Assembly (NCBI GenBank): GCA_030789695.1
Contig: CM061130.1
Coordinates: forward strand, 14,251,860-14,315,859
Reading direction: 5' to 3'
Source: Scilla litardierei
Lineage: Eukaryota; Streptophyta; Magnoliopsida; Asparagales; Asparagaceae
Length of the DNA: 64,000 nt
Both the position numbers and the translations under genes were made by a program. Of the stretch, positions 44,745 to 56,067 are shown piece after piece; within the stretch, counting starts at the first letter, position 1, and every line of letters starts with the position of its first letter. A model generated the notes under the pieces. It searched no databases. It was not told the DNA's origin and worked only from the letters and a program-made list of their open reading frames with translations.

Positions 44745-44816
44745 GTAATGACCTAACTCATACCTTAATAGTTTCCTTCTAGTACTAGTCGTGATGTGAA
44801 TTATGTCGTATAAGAG
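44745..44816 (+). other. Putative 72-bp intron in E4 integrase
   Basis: Begins gtaatgac, contains branch-like 'cctaactca', and ends ...cgtataagag. Taking the AG at 44815-44816 as acceptor joins K-Y-M-E to I-V-R-L-H-G-V-P in frame. An earlier AG after tttccttctag (44782) would not keep the frame. In-frame stops occur within the segment. One Glu seems lost compared with the usual EEIVRLHG, so a decayed insertion is also possible. Confidence 0.4.
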
Positions 44817-45015
44817 ATCGTGCGCTTACATGGAGTCCCTGTGAGCATTGTATCAGATCGTGATACGAGGTTCACGTCTCAGTTTTGGAAGAGTCTGCAG
44901 ACCAATCTGGGAACCAGTCTGAAGTTCAGTACTGCGTATCACCCGCAGACGGATGGACAGTCGGAGCGCACTATTCAGATCTTGGAAGATATGTTGAGAG
45001 CTTGCAAGTTGGATC
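44817..45015 (+). pseudogene. E4 integrase core, second Asp and Glu (before E6)
   Basis: [20 protein letters not shown] holds the second catalytic Asp. [19 protein letters not shown] holds the Glu. The frame then runs into the E6 LTR. Confidence 0.9.
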
Positions 45016-47295
45016 TGTTGGATCCTGTCAAAACAAGGACGTTAGGATCGATTAATGAAGTAGAGACTTACGCTTGCGTATGCGGCACCGTAGTCTCGGA
45101 ACTTCGCCCTCGGATTCGCCACAACGGTCGATACTTCGTCACGAAGGATCGAAGCAGAGTTTCACCGCCTAAATCTCTATTTAGAAGAGGATTTTTAATG
45201 GAAGGGAGAAGAACATAATGTAGTGCCCTGTGGTAGCTACTGCACACGTACTAGAGGGGGGGTGAATAGTACTTAAAATAATCAAGATAGTTATTCCTAA
45301 TTATTGTGCAAGAAACAAACAACAATGCTGAATTAAACAACTATCAACAAGAATTAAAACAAACGCAAACAAACAATATTACTGGGTTCGGATCCACCCA
45401 AGTCTCCCCGACTTGATCCCGGTGATCCTACGTCCCAACCACCCGGATCCCTTCCGGATACTTGAGTTAGCAACCCTAACTCAAGATTTCCACTATGAAA
45501 TACTTGTGAACAACCTTCACAAGTCAAATCATACAAAAGACATGTGACTCCCACAAACCGGGATCACAACCTCTCTCACAACCGAGAGACACACTTCAAA
45601 TACGATTGAAATGAAATAAACTCTTACCTTACAAAATCCTATGCCTTGAGTAAATCTTACCAAATTAGGGCAAGGAGGGATTTTGAGGAAGATGATGTCA
45701 CCAAACCCTAGCTTCAAGAAGATGACCAGCAATGGAAGCCTAGGGTGGAGTATGGTGACTTGAATCAAGCTCTTGGCTTGAGAAGCTCACAATGGAGAGA
45801 ATCTCTTTTGAGGAATTAGGGCTCAAGGGGTTGAGGGAGAGATTCTTGTGAGGGAGAGAGAGCTTAGAATTAGCTTGGGAGAGCTCTTCTCTTAGGTCTG
45901 AAATTGCTTGGAAATAGGACCTCTCTCTATTCTTCAAACGAATCGGGATTCTATTTAAAGGGGCAAGAGAAATCGAGTTTGAAAGAATCCCAACGGCTCT
46001 ATTCTGAAGCAGACTAGTCGGTCAAAGAAGGATCACTGACCGACTAGTTCATCAACTAGTCGGTCGGTGATACAACGTAGACCGACTAACGGTAGAACAA
46101 CCAAGAAGTCGAAGTACAGGCAAAGACAACTAGTCGGTCTAAGAAGACTTGCCGACCGACTAGTTTCACAACTAGTCGGTCGGTGAATGATCTTTGACCG
46201 ACTAACAGTCGAAATAGAGTAGGTTGACTTCAAGATGAATTAGTCGGTTTAAGAACAAATGCTGACCGACTAGTTTCTCAACTAGTCGGTCGACAAACGT
46301 TCTTTGACCGACTAACTCGAAACAGTAACTCAGGCTGTACAGAGGCAAGCTCAACTAGTCTGTCTAAGAAGGATTCCTAACCGACTAGATCGTCATCTAG
46401 TCGGTCGGTGACTCTTCTTTGACCGACTAATTGATCAACCTGGAAAGAGCTGAATATAGCAAGGCATCTAGTCGGTTCATGTAGAGTTGCTGACCGACTA
46501 GATCGTCATCTAGTCGGTTGGTGACTCTTCTTGAACCAACTAACATGCACTCGAAGCCGAGGGAAGAAGCGATAGGCTTCGGGAAAGTTTCTAATGGCTT
46601 CTATGAATATCCTAGCTCTAAGATATGAGCGAAATGAAGTATATAATGTAAGTCCTACTCAAGGCTTAACATTCTAATCTATGAAGCTAGAAGACTATAA
46701 ATTAAACCTTACGAGCCGTCTTCAAAGCTTCAATCTTCATTCCTCTTGACTTCAATATTGCTCCTTGAGCTTCAACGAAGCTCCAGGCACACGATCATGC
46801 GTATTGAGAAGTCTTGAGACGTCGCTTTTGATGTTCGTATTCTTTTGGCGACGATCTCCATAACTGCGCTCACAAATAAGTTAGTATCCATTACTTATGT
46901 TTGCTTATCATCCAAAACCAAATCCGGGGAATCATATCACAACACATAAGATGCCTTTTGCAAAATTATGGCATGGAAAGTGTAGTATGAATGCCTTACC
47001 CTTGGGTCCTATTTATAGGCTTTATGGGTGGTTATTATAGGAAATAACCAATTATAAGCTTATTAGCCTATATTAGCACATTCATTTATCCTCTTCTTCA
47101 TTCACTTATCAAGAGCCTTTATGCACTAATAAAGTGACTTTTTCCACTTATCGAGTGGCTTTTTCCACTTATCGAGTGGTCCTTTTCACACGAGAAAAGG
47201 TTCCATTCGTGCACGCTTTCGTGCACGTGACATCTGAGGTCCGTATACCCTCATACATCCCCTCATGGGTGTATTCATGTCGTCCATATCCAACA
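45016..47295 (-). repeat. E6 3' LTR, split by a solo LTR
   Basis: 45016-45218 and 46950-47295 together match 60337-60887. The LTR starts TGTTGGATCCTG and ends CATATCCAACA in plus reading. The insertion site is the CATAA that is single in the other LTR. Confidence 0.9.
45219..46944 (-). repeat. Solo LTR of the E5 family
   Basis: 1726 bp, TGTAGTGCCC...ACAACA in plus reading, i.e. reversed E5 LTR, with target duplication CATAA at 45214-45218 and 46945-46949. It is diverged from the E5 LTRs and has a differently built palindrome array (46010-46545, about six units). Solo LTRs arise by recombination between the two LTRs of a full element. Confidence 0.93.
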
Positions 47296-47312
47296 TCTCC
47301 CACTCACACTTG
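47296..47312 (-). other. E6 polypurine tract
   Basis: The plus strand TCTCCCACTCACACTTG gives AGTGTGAGTGGGAGA on the coding strand directly before the 3' LTR. Confidence 0.7.
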
Positions 47313-48311
47313 AGGGGATTGTAAGGAAACATCTTTCCTTTAACTCTTCTGTTTATCATACCGAGAAATAGGCCGTGTGACTGTCATGCGCATAGAGTCC
47401 GCTGTTGTGCACTTGTTAGAGATACACAACACTCCTCGAGGTGCAAAGTTGAGTAGATCAACGCATGCTTTACCCTAGATTATTTCTTCACATTTCTTAT
47501 ACTTTACATTCAACAATTAAATCCCATCTGGATTACAATCGGCTGGCCAGCTTTGAATCTCTAAAGTCCAAATGTGAATATGAAATTAATCTTCCTCTTC
47601 TTGCGATCCTTTTGATCTTGACTTGACTTGCTTTTCTAACATGCCCCGCCGGACCGAATTAACCATAGTCCATAAGCAACATGCTAAGATAGCAATCACC
47701 CAGTCAAATCTAAAGGAACCAATTAGAGTCCATAAGGGTAATGAGTTAAGACCCATGTAGTCTTTGGGTCTCACATAATAGGAAACACAATTACTATTCT
47801 AACCCAATGGTCAAAAATGCATACGTAGTATGAATGCGTATTACAACATCACTCCTTTCCCAGGGAGCGTATGTCTTAATGATGTTGTAAGGATGATAAC
47901 TAGACACCACAATGTCTGGCTTTGAGTCCCTTTTACTACTCATAATCTTCTGGACCCACATCCCGCATAAGACAGATAGGATTTCAAAAAAAATCCTCTT
48001 AGATCTTTTGAAAGCATCCATATGATGCAGATCTTTCATACGACCATTTTGTTTAAGTCATGACTCTAAATCGTCCGTCTGACGATTTTGACTTTAAACA
48101 GGTCTCATCTTTATTTTATCCGTCTGATAGAATGAAGGCGGTTGCTCATGTGAGAGAGCCAACCTTAATCTGTCCGACATACTACAAAAACAACTCAGAT
48201 TTAAAATGTACACAAACATTTTCAAGAAATTCATATGCAATGTTGAAAAAAGACCTTATTCTTTTATTAAATTTGATCGTTTACAGACATGGGAATTTAC
48301 ATTGGTACAAC
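47313..48311 (-). other. E6 3' region between RNase H and the LTR
   Basis: A kilobase without recognised domain. Two minus-strand frames (47586-47774, 62 aa with a hydrophobic stretch; 47794-48039, 81 aa) are open but show no family resemblance I can name. Such trailers are common in copia elements and are probably untranslated. Confidence 0.5.
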
Positions 48312-50101
48312 TCAGCTCTTACGCAATCCTTGAGATGATAAGTGTTTGTAAAACACATCTCTGGGGATCGCCTTCGTAAGCGGATCCGCTATCATCTCAT
48401 GCGTAGATATGTACCTTATGTCTACCTTCTTGGTCTTATCATAGTCTTTTGCAAATTTGTAGCGGATATCAATGTGTTTGGTCTTACAATGGAATTTAGG
48501 ATCTTTGATATAAGCTATAGATGCTTGACTGTCGCTGTATATATGTACATCACCTGAGTCACGTACATCAATTATCCTATCTAAGAACTTCCTAAGCCAA
48601 ACAGCCTCTTGGACTGCCATGCTAAATGCTACAAACTCGGCTTCCATAGTTGAAAGTGCGATGCAGGATTGTTTCTTGCTACTCCAGGATATTGCACCAG
48701 ATCTGAGTAGAAAAACATATCCTGAGGTCGATCGTCGCTCATCGAGATCACCCGATCAATCAGCAACAGTGTAGCCTTCGAGCCTCAAGGCATCTCCTTG
48801 ATAGCATAAAGCATAGTCCGCAGTTCCCTTAAGATACCGCAATATCCTCTTAACCGCTTTCCAGTGTACTTGCCTTGGATTGGATTGGTAACGAATTACC
48901 ATTCCAACGGCAAAACAGATGTCCGGTCTTGTACACATCATAGCGTACATAAGACTACCAACTGCACTGGAATATGGAACTTTTCCATAATTTCCTTTTC
49001 CTTTTGGTTCTTTGGACACGATTTCATACATAAGTTGTCGCACTTGCTTATAGAAGTATCAATGGACTTGCAGTCCTGCATATTAAAACGTTCTAAAACC
49101 TTCTTTATATAAGTCTCCTGTGAAAGAGAAAGAAGTTTCTTCGAACGATTCCTTGAAATCTTAACTCCAAGAATATATGCGGCCTCTCCCATGTCTTTCA
49201 TCTCAAAAACTGATGAAAGCCAAGCCTTGATATCCATCACAAAGCCCTTATCATTTCCGGCTATTAAAATGTCATCTACATATAGAGACATAATAACGTA
49301 CTTGCTCTTAATCCTTTTGATATATACGCAGTTGTCTTCATCAAGCATGGAAAACCCATTTGATAAGACAACTTCTTGAAATCGTATATACCATTGCCTC
49401 GAGTATTGTTTAAGACCATATATGGACTTACGAAGTTTACAAACCTTATGTTCGTTTTCTTCTTTTACAAACCCTGTTGGTTGTTCCATATAGATCTCCT
49501 CGTCCAATTCTCCATTGAGAAAGGCAGTCTTTACATCCATCTGATGTAATTCGAGGTCTAAGCAAGCTACCATAGCCAGAATCAGGCGAATCGAGGTAAA
49601 ACGGACAACAGGTGAGAAGGTCTCTTCGTAGTCTATCCCTTCCTGTTGCGTAAAACCTTTCGCGACAAGGCGAGCTTTATATCTGTTAATAGAGCCATCA
49701 TCCTTATGCTTGATCTTGAGAACCCATTTGTTCCCAATAGCTCTACGTCCTCTGGGTAAGTCAACTAAGTCCCAGACTTGGTTAACTTTCATGGATTCTA
49801 ACTCTTCCTTCATCGCTTCCATCCATTTGTCTTTCGCAGGGCATGATACGGCCTGTTTGAAAGTAGCAGGCTCGTCATCATCCTGTAGTAAAGTCATAAA
49901 GGTTTGCGGAAATTCATCCTCAAATCTTAGAGGAGCCAACCTTGTATGATTACTACGCCGTATTTGAGATTCTTCAAGTCCTTGTTGACTCGAATTTAGA
50001 TCAAGTCTAACATTACTCCCACTTGGAATGTCGTTAGAAATGCTCCCACTTGGATCATTATTCCCGTATGGAATATGATTTGCACCATTCGTATCATCCA
50101 T
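48312..50101 (-). pseudogene. E6 reverse transcriptase and RNase H
   Basis: The RT frame 48938-50101 contains WMEAMKEELESMKVNQVWDL, GIDYEETFSPVVRFTSIRL, HQMDVKTAFLNGELDEEIYM and the catalytic SLYVDDILIAGND. A frameshift near 49000 leads into GSLMYAMMCTRPDICFAVG, a stop follows ...EGYTVAD, and RNase H continues at 48312-48647 (TMEAEFVAFSMAVQEAVWL, IYSDSQASIAYIKDPKFH). The pattern and order are those of copia pol. Only a handful of lesions are present. Confidence 0.92.
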
Positions 50102-50443
50102 TGGTGAAGTTTGAAACGTATTTTCGTCTTCACCAAGAATTCTCCCACTCGAATGAGGTAATCATTCTTGATCATTAATCTCAAATAGAGATAAGTCCTG
50201 ACTTATCTCGCCCTGTCTTGGAAACTCGTTTTCCAAGAAAGTGACATCCCTCGACTCAAATTCAATTAGACCTCCATTGTCTTCCTGACTAATGAAAACA
50301 TAACCTTTGGAGTTTTCTGCGTATCGTATAAAGATACATTTCCTTCCCCGTGGCCCAAGTTTGCCATACTTATGGGAGGAAATATGCGCGTAGGATGCAC
50401 ATCCCCAAGGTTTTAAAATGTTTAAGTCAGGAGACCTTTGGTT

Positions 50444-51500
50444 TCACAACTCATAAGGAGTGGAGCTAACTGATTTCGAGGGTATGCGGTTCAAGATGAA
50501 AGCGGCCGTCAATAATGCATCACCCGAAAAGGTGATTGGCAAGTTAGCTTGCGCCATCATTGAACGGACAATTTCCATTAAAGTCATATTCCTCCTTTCA
50601 GCAACACCATTTTGTTGAGGAGTATAAGGCATAGTTACCTGATGTACTATGCCCTTTTCATCACAAAGTTCCTTAAAACTTGTTGATTGATATTCACCGC
50701 CCCAATCGGTTCGCAAGACCTTAATCTTGCGATCTAATTGATTCTCCACTAAACTCATATAGTTTTTAAAGCAGGTTAATACTTCACTTTTGTGGGATAT
50801 CAAATAGACATGTCCGAATCGGGTGAAATCATCAATAAAAGTGATGAAATAGGACTTCCTGCGTCTTGTCTTGACATTCATCGGACCACATATGTCTGAA
50901 TGGATGAGCTGTAATGGAACCTCGGCCCTTGTGCCGGTTCCAAACGGCTTGCGACAAGATTTCCCCACAAGTCAATGTTCGCAGGTCGACATATCGACCT
51001 TTAAAACATTGGATAGAAAGCCACGTTTGGCAAGTCTATCCATACGCGTTGGTCCAATATGACCAAGCCTTGCGTGCCAACAAATTATATCAGACTCATA
51101 AGTCGAAGAATTTGTAACAAGGAAATTTTCATTACAAAAGGAAGAGTCATACATTGTATTTAATACAATAAATCCTTTGAATACATACCCAGTGCCAATT
51201 AAGGAATTATTACAAAACAAGTCCACTTTACAATCATGAAAAAACCAGCTATAACCAAGACCCATCAATACGACCACAGATATAATATTCCTTCGAATAT
51301 CTGGAGCGAAGAGAACATCATGAAGTAGGAGAGTGCGGCCGTTGTCCAAGACTAGCTTGCAAGTCCCAACGCCTTTCACTTCAACACGTGTGTTGTTTCC
51401 TACATAGATCCACTTCGTTCCTTGGGGTATCCGGTGATACTCCACGAAGGACCGTCTGTCCCTTGCTATGTGGTCGGTGGCACCTGAATCAATTATCCAA
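50444..51500 (-). pseudogene. E6 protease end and integrase
   Basis: Protease: IIDSGATDHIARD (near 51490). The pre-integrase finger ends in CWHARLGHIGPTRMDRLAKR, then CEH followed by a TGA stop at 50972-50974 where relatives have a Cys. The integrase core at 50444-50968 has LIHSDICGPMNVKTRRRKSY, DDFTRFGHVYLISHKSE, RTDWGGEY and TPQQNGVAERRN (D, D, E). A further stop at 50444-50446 interrupts the junction to the next domain. Confidence 0.9.
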
Positions 51501-52200
51501 AATGGATTAGATTCCATAAGAAATATTGAACTAGAAACACTAGTATAATTACAAGTTACCTCATCGCCTCCACTCGTACACGAACGAGCATAGTGACTGA
51601 GCTTGTTGCACTTGAAGCAATTGATCCTCTTCAATTCTTTCTTCTTGTGCCATTTCTTGTGCCCACCTTTATGTTTGGGTTTCTTGGTAGACTCAGGCTG
51701 CTTATTACATTCATTAGTAGACTTCGAACAATCTTTCCGTTTCTTTCCCCCGTGTGAGGAACAAGCAACCATGTGCACTTCTGCACTTGGCTTGGCAGCC
51801 GCAAGCCGCTCTTCCTCTAATTCGAGGTGCTTAGAAACATCGCTGAAGGTCTTGATGCTCTCATTATGAGTGAGATGCATCTTCATTTGGTCCCACCCAT
51901 TTGGTAGGGAACGTATGACTGCTTGGATTTGTTGCTCATCAGTGAGCACATGACCTGCATCTTTTAACTCTGAGATTAGATTCGCCATATGTCGCAGATG
52001 TTTCCCCATGGAATGATCTGGACGTTTTTTGTATGAATCAAATCTTATAGTTAAGGCGCGAAGTTTGGACATCGATGTGCCACCAAACTTCTCCTCTAGC
52101 TTGGACCATATGTCCATGGCTAGGTCATGCTCTCGGAAGATGCGCATTATGTCATCTGCCATACTGGACAGTAACGTAATGCGGAATGTAGCGCACTTAT
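51501..52200 (-). pseudogene. E6 gag, C-terminal part
   Basis: MADDIMRIFREHDLAMDIWS begins a UBN2-type gag portion with TIRFDSYKKRPDHSMGKHLR, VIRSLPNGWDQMKMHLTHNE, a Lys-rich linker and a zinc knuckle CFKCNKLSHYARSC (one conserved Gly replaced by Leu). Codons upstream of the first Met (to about 52200) are open. The N-terminal third is absent because an Athila fragment is joined there. Confidence 0.85.
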
Positions 52201-52204
52201 TCAG

Positions 52205-53059
52205 AGGGATAACCCGCCGAAGCTCAAGGACCCGGGGAGCTTCTCTATTCCTTGCACGATCGGGGCTGTGAAGATTAATCGTGCACCCGTCGATCTAGGA
52301 GCGAGTATTAGCTTGATGCCCTTGTCGATGTACAGAAGGATAGGAATGGGTGATTTGGAGCCCACCGGGATGACCCTACAACTAGCTGACCGGTCGGTCA
52401 AATATCCGGTGGGAATTGTTGATGATCTCCCCGTGAATGTGAGAGGGGTGCATGTGCCTGTGGACTTTGTAGTCGTGGACATGCCCGAAGACGCACACAC
52501 CCCCATTATCCTGGGACGGCCTTTCATGGCCACTGCTGGCGTTCTTATAGATGTGAAGAACGGAAAACTCTCCTTGAACGTCAGCGGAGAGAAAGTTGAG
52601 TTTGACCTGGGACTATCCATGAAGCACCCCGACCCTCCTGATGACCTCCGGTGTAATTTTCTTGAGATAGAAGAAGAAAAGGCTGTAGAGGAGAGCTCCT
52701 GGGAGATTCTCCTGAGAAACCCCCCCGATGACTTGGGGAATTCTGAAGATGAAGAAGGCCCCGAAGACAAAGAAGCTGTTGGAAGACCGAGTGCAGCGAG
52801 AACGACCCCTCCCGGGTTCCCAAAGGTTCCTCCTGCGAGGAGAACCGGGAAAGAGCTCACGGACCTCACTAAAGACGAGGTCCGAATCCTGAAGAAGATG
52901 GCGGGAAGCGCCAACACCAAGGAAAAGCCCCCGGATCTCAAGAACAAGGGGAGGGTGGTCGAGCAAGTATATTTCCAGCCGCTGACTACCCCGAGCGCCT
53001 TCAGCTCCAACAAGGAAGAGATGCCTAAGTTTGGGCATCACCCGTATCAGCCACCATGA
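52205..53059 (+). pseudogene. E7 protease region, in-frame to spacer
   Basis: Open for over 280 codons. VDLGASISLMPLSMYRRIG (Asp codon 52292-52294; DLGAS is usual in Athila) is followed by LADRSVKYPVGIVDDLPVNV, DFVVVDMPED, PIILGRPFMATAGVLIDV. The tail (FGHHPYQPP then TGA) is already the end of the pol ORF, so about 3 kb of pol are deleted without breaking the frame. Confidence 0.8.
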
Positions 53060-54063
53060 GCATCTCTTGCGGGCGTCGAGCCAACGACGTTAAACAAGTG
53101 CGCTTCATGGGAGGCAACCCATGTTCTGAACTTTTTCTCAAATTTTTAGCGTTATTTTTTACTTTATTTTATCTATTTCTATAAATAAAATCAGCCGCGA
53201 GAACATCCGTTCGGGGACTTAATCAAATTTCTTGGTTTTTGCAGGAAACAAGCCCCAACCGATCGGGTGATAACTCACCCGATCGGTTGGGATGTATCAG
53301 ATACATACCGAGATCTGTCCCCGAATGAACCGATCGGTTGAGTAATGAAGAGACCGGGTGGAAGACCGGGTGCAGCGAGAAGAACTTTCAGAAATTTTTG
53401 GGGAATATCAACCGATCGGTTGAGTTCATGCACGATCGGTTGACACGACCGGGTGAGCAGCCCTAAGTTCTCGGGAAAATTGTGTGGAGTGGCCAACCGG
53501 TCGGTTGAAAAGTCAACCGATCGGTTCGCCTGTAGCATATTCTTTGGCAAAATTTTCGACCTAACCGTCAACCGATCGGGTGACAAGTAACCCGATCGGT
53601 TCGACTTAAAACCCTATATAAACCCCCCCGACACCCGCTCGTTTCCATCTCGCCCGATCGCAAAAACCCCCAAAATCCGCCGTCGTTTCGCCTTCCCCTC
53701 TTCGCCAACAACCGATCTTCACTCCCCCACGCCCTCTACTCCTCCATTACTCCCACTCTCCACCTCCTTCATCAACCCCTCCATCATCTACACCCTCTCT
53801 CTCCTCCCATTCCGAGATTTTGACCTAATTTTCCCCCAAACCACCCCCATTTCGAAAATTATTGCCGAAGGAGTTCGCCGCGGCTCCAAACTTCTCTCGC
53901 TGAACAGTGTGGGGACATCAACGAGCAAGCTCCACCACTGCAATTGGGTAAACTCGCTCCTAAGCTTATTTTATACATTTGCCCTACTTATTGTGTTTGC
54001 TCGTTTGTTTGTGTTAGTGTGCATCCACGATTTTTGCACTAATTCTTGCTCACACTCACACAC
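53060..54063 (+). other. E7 post-pol spacer with ACCGATCGGT palindrome block
   Basis: Non-coding. From 53250 to 53610 there are about ten copies of CAACCGATCGGTTG-like motifs and variants (ACCGGTCGGTT, CACCCGATCGGTT). 'aaaaccctatataaaccccc' (53609-53628) looks like a TATA box for a subgenomic promoter ahead of the next ORF, with CT-rich leader to 53900 and gtaaact/...cacac around 53950-54060. Confidence 0.75.
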
Positions 54064-56067
54064 ATGGCTAAAGATAAGGATAAGGGGAAGGGTATCATGC
54101 GGGAAGAGGAGCCGTCTCGAAAAAGACGAAAACAAACACGCCCCCCTTCCCATACACGAGCACTTACACTTGGCCCTCCTCCGCCTGTTGTCCCCCCTGT
54201 GGACCCAATGTTGGGCCCGCACGGGTATATTTTTCGGAACCAGGAGCACAAAGATTTTTACCGTAGGCTTGATGCTCGAGGGCATCTATCCACTAAGTTC
54301 CCGCACGCACGTACACTTGTCGATCTCGGTGTCTTCACCGAGGTCGAATCTCTTTTCGCTAACTTAGGATGGTTGGCCTTTCTTAATGCTCATGCAGTAT
54401 CCTACCCGGCGCTCACACTCGAATTCCTCTCCACACTCACTTGGGAGTCCGGGTCGATCATTAAGTTCAGGGTGCGTAACCGTAGTGTCACCACGAATCT
54501 GAGCACGATTAACGCTATATTTGGTTTCCCCAATCTCGGGGATGATTCCATCCGACACTACGGGTACACGCCCGAGTTTGATGTCGATCAATTCTGGTTC
54601 CGTCTCACTTTGATCCGTGATTACCCTCGAGGAAGGGCCAAGGCCTCCTCCATCATTCATCCCGTGTTTCGTTTAGCCCACAGGATCATTTCATCTGCAT
54701 TCTTTCCTAGGGACGAGTCTGGTACTGTGACTATCCCTGACCTTTTTATCCTTTGGGCCATGACTTTTCCTTATGTCCGGGATGATGATGGAGTCAGCTT
54801 CAGAGCCCCTACCGTCCCCATCCATAGTAGCGATTGGCTTGTTTACAAGCTACTCGAGATCAGCCTGGCCGGGAAGGGGAAGTTCTGTTGTGGGGGCATC
54901 ATCACGATCATATGCTCTCACGCCCAATTCAATATCACCATCCCCAATAATCTTCCAGCTGCCGCAGGACCCTCACATCTCGATATTGATGTCCTGCGGC
55001 ACATCCACATGATAAAGCCCCGCTCGGATGGCCGCTTCATATTTCATTATGGCCACCCCCCAGCCCCATACACCATTCTGCCCAACCCAGCTCGCATGAC
55101 CATTGCTCTCGTGGGAGATTGGACTTTCCCTCCTGATCCCGACTTCTTTGCGGGGTTGAATCTTCCTTTCCTTCCCGCAGGTGCCCGCAGATCACCGTCC
55201 CCTGCCGCCCACTTAGGCGAGCAGGATATCCCTGCGTCTGGGGGAGACTTAGGGGCTGGCCCGAGTCGTCCTGTTTCTGCTCCGGGACCGATCACGTCTG
55301 AGCACCTCCTTGCGGCCATTTCTGGCCTTGTCTCCTGTGCCGGCATGACCACTGCCGCCGGCACCTCTTCGACCTTACCTGGCGGCACCACCTCTGCCTC
55401 GCGTCAGTCTACATCTTTTGGTCGCCGTCAGGTATCTGCCCGTCTGGGGCTTGAGAGGGAGGTCGCTGCCCTTCGTGAGCTCGCCATGTCCTCTGTTTCC
55501 TCGGACCCATCACCATCCTCCTTTCTTACTCACCCACGTTTCCTCGCACTTGAGAGGAACGTGGCCGCCATTCTCCGCCTTCTTACTCATATCCACGGAC
55601 CACCTCCACCTTCACCACCCAGGCGATCTTCTCCTCCACCCACCCACACTTCTCCACATCCATCTCCCCCCTCACCACATTCTTCTCCTCCCTCTTCACA
55701 TCCCATCCCGGCATCCACTTCACCCCTCCCGACCACTTCCACCGCACTCACGCTACCTCCATCCTCCTCCGTCACTCCATACGTGCGCCGGAGGAAATTA
55801 CCGGTACGCTCCAGATCTCTCCCACCACCTCCCACTACCGTCACCACCACATCTACTTCCTCCATTTCTATTCCTCTCACCACAGCCTTGATCGCCTTCC
55901 TACCACCACCACCCACCACCACCGACACTCCTCCCATTGTTCACACCACCACTGCCCCTATACCTTCACCTCATTCCCCACTTCTCCGCACACCCCCTGC
56001 CTCCCCCGATCACCCATCCACACCCTCTTCCGAGGAAGACGAGGACTCACCTTCTGCTGCTTTCTGA
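54064..56067 (+). CDS. E7 Athila-type extra ORF (post-pol, env-position)
   Basis: 667 codons from the ATG at 54064; an upstream in-frame ATG at 54046 adds six. Basic N-terminus (KDKDKGKG, RKRRKQ). A conserved domain at about residues 50-340 resembles the plant-transposon/Athila ORF domain: FYRRLDARGHLSTKFPHART, FANLGWLAFLNAHAVSYPAL, SLAGKGKFCCGG. The C-terminus (about 480-660) is extremely Pro/Ser/Thr-rich. I see no clear signal peptide or transmembrane span, so an envelope role is not supported. The frame is intact, which contrasts with the deleted pol. Function in this group is unknown. Confidence 0.78.
   Translation: MAKDKDKGKGIMREEEPSRKRRKQTRPPSHTRALTLGPPPPVVPPVDPMLGPHGYIFRNQEHKDFYRRLDARGHLSTKFPHARTLVDLGVFTEVESLFANLGWLAFLNAHAVSYPALTLEFLSTLTWESGSIIKFRVRNRSVTTNLSTINAIFGFPNLGDDSIRHYGYTPEFDVDQFWFRLTLIRDYPRGRAKASSIIHPVFRLAHRIISSAFFPRDESGTVTIPDLFILWAMTFPYVRDDDGVSFRAPTVPIHSSDWLVYKLLEISLAGKGKFCCGGIITIICSHAQFNITIPNNLPAAAGPSHLDIDVLRHIHMIKPRSDGRFIFHYGHPPAPYTILPNPARMTIALVGDWTFPPDPDFFAGLNLPFLPAGARRSPSPAAHLGEQDIPASGGDLGAGPSRPVSAPGPITSEHLLAAISGLVSCAGMTTAAGTSSTLPGGTTSASRQSTSFGRRQVSARLGLEREVAALRELAMSSVSSDPSPSSFLTHPRFLALERNVAAILRLLTHIHGPPPPSPPRRSSPPPTHTSPHPSPPSPHSSPPSSHPIPASTSPLPTTSTALTLPPSSSVTPYVRRRKLPVRSRSLPPPPTTVTTTSTSSISIPLTTALIAFLPPPPTTTDTPPIVHTTTAPIPSPHSPLLRTPPASPDHPSTPSSEEDEDSPSAAF

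Noticed and set aside
52201..53041. Minus-strand 270-residue and 142-residue ORFs opposite the Athila protease
   Set aside because: The plus strand carries a recognisable protease; the opposite frames have no family signature.
55418..55937. Other-frame ORFs over the Athila extra ORF, including a Gly/Glu-rich minus-strand frame
   Set aside because: Shadows of the Pro/Ser/Thr-rich codons of the true plus-strand ORF.
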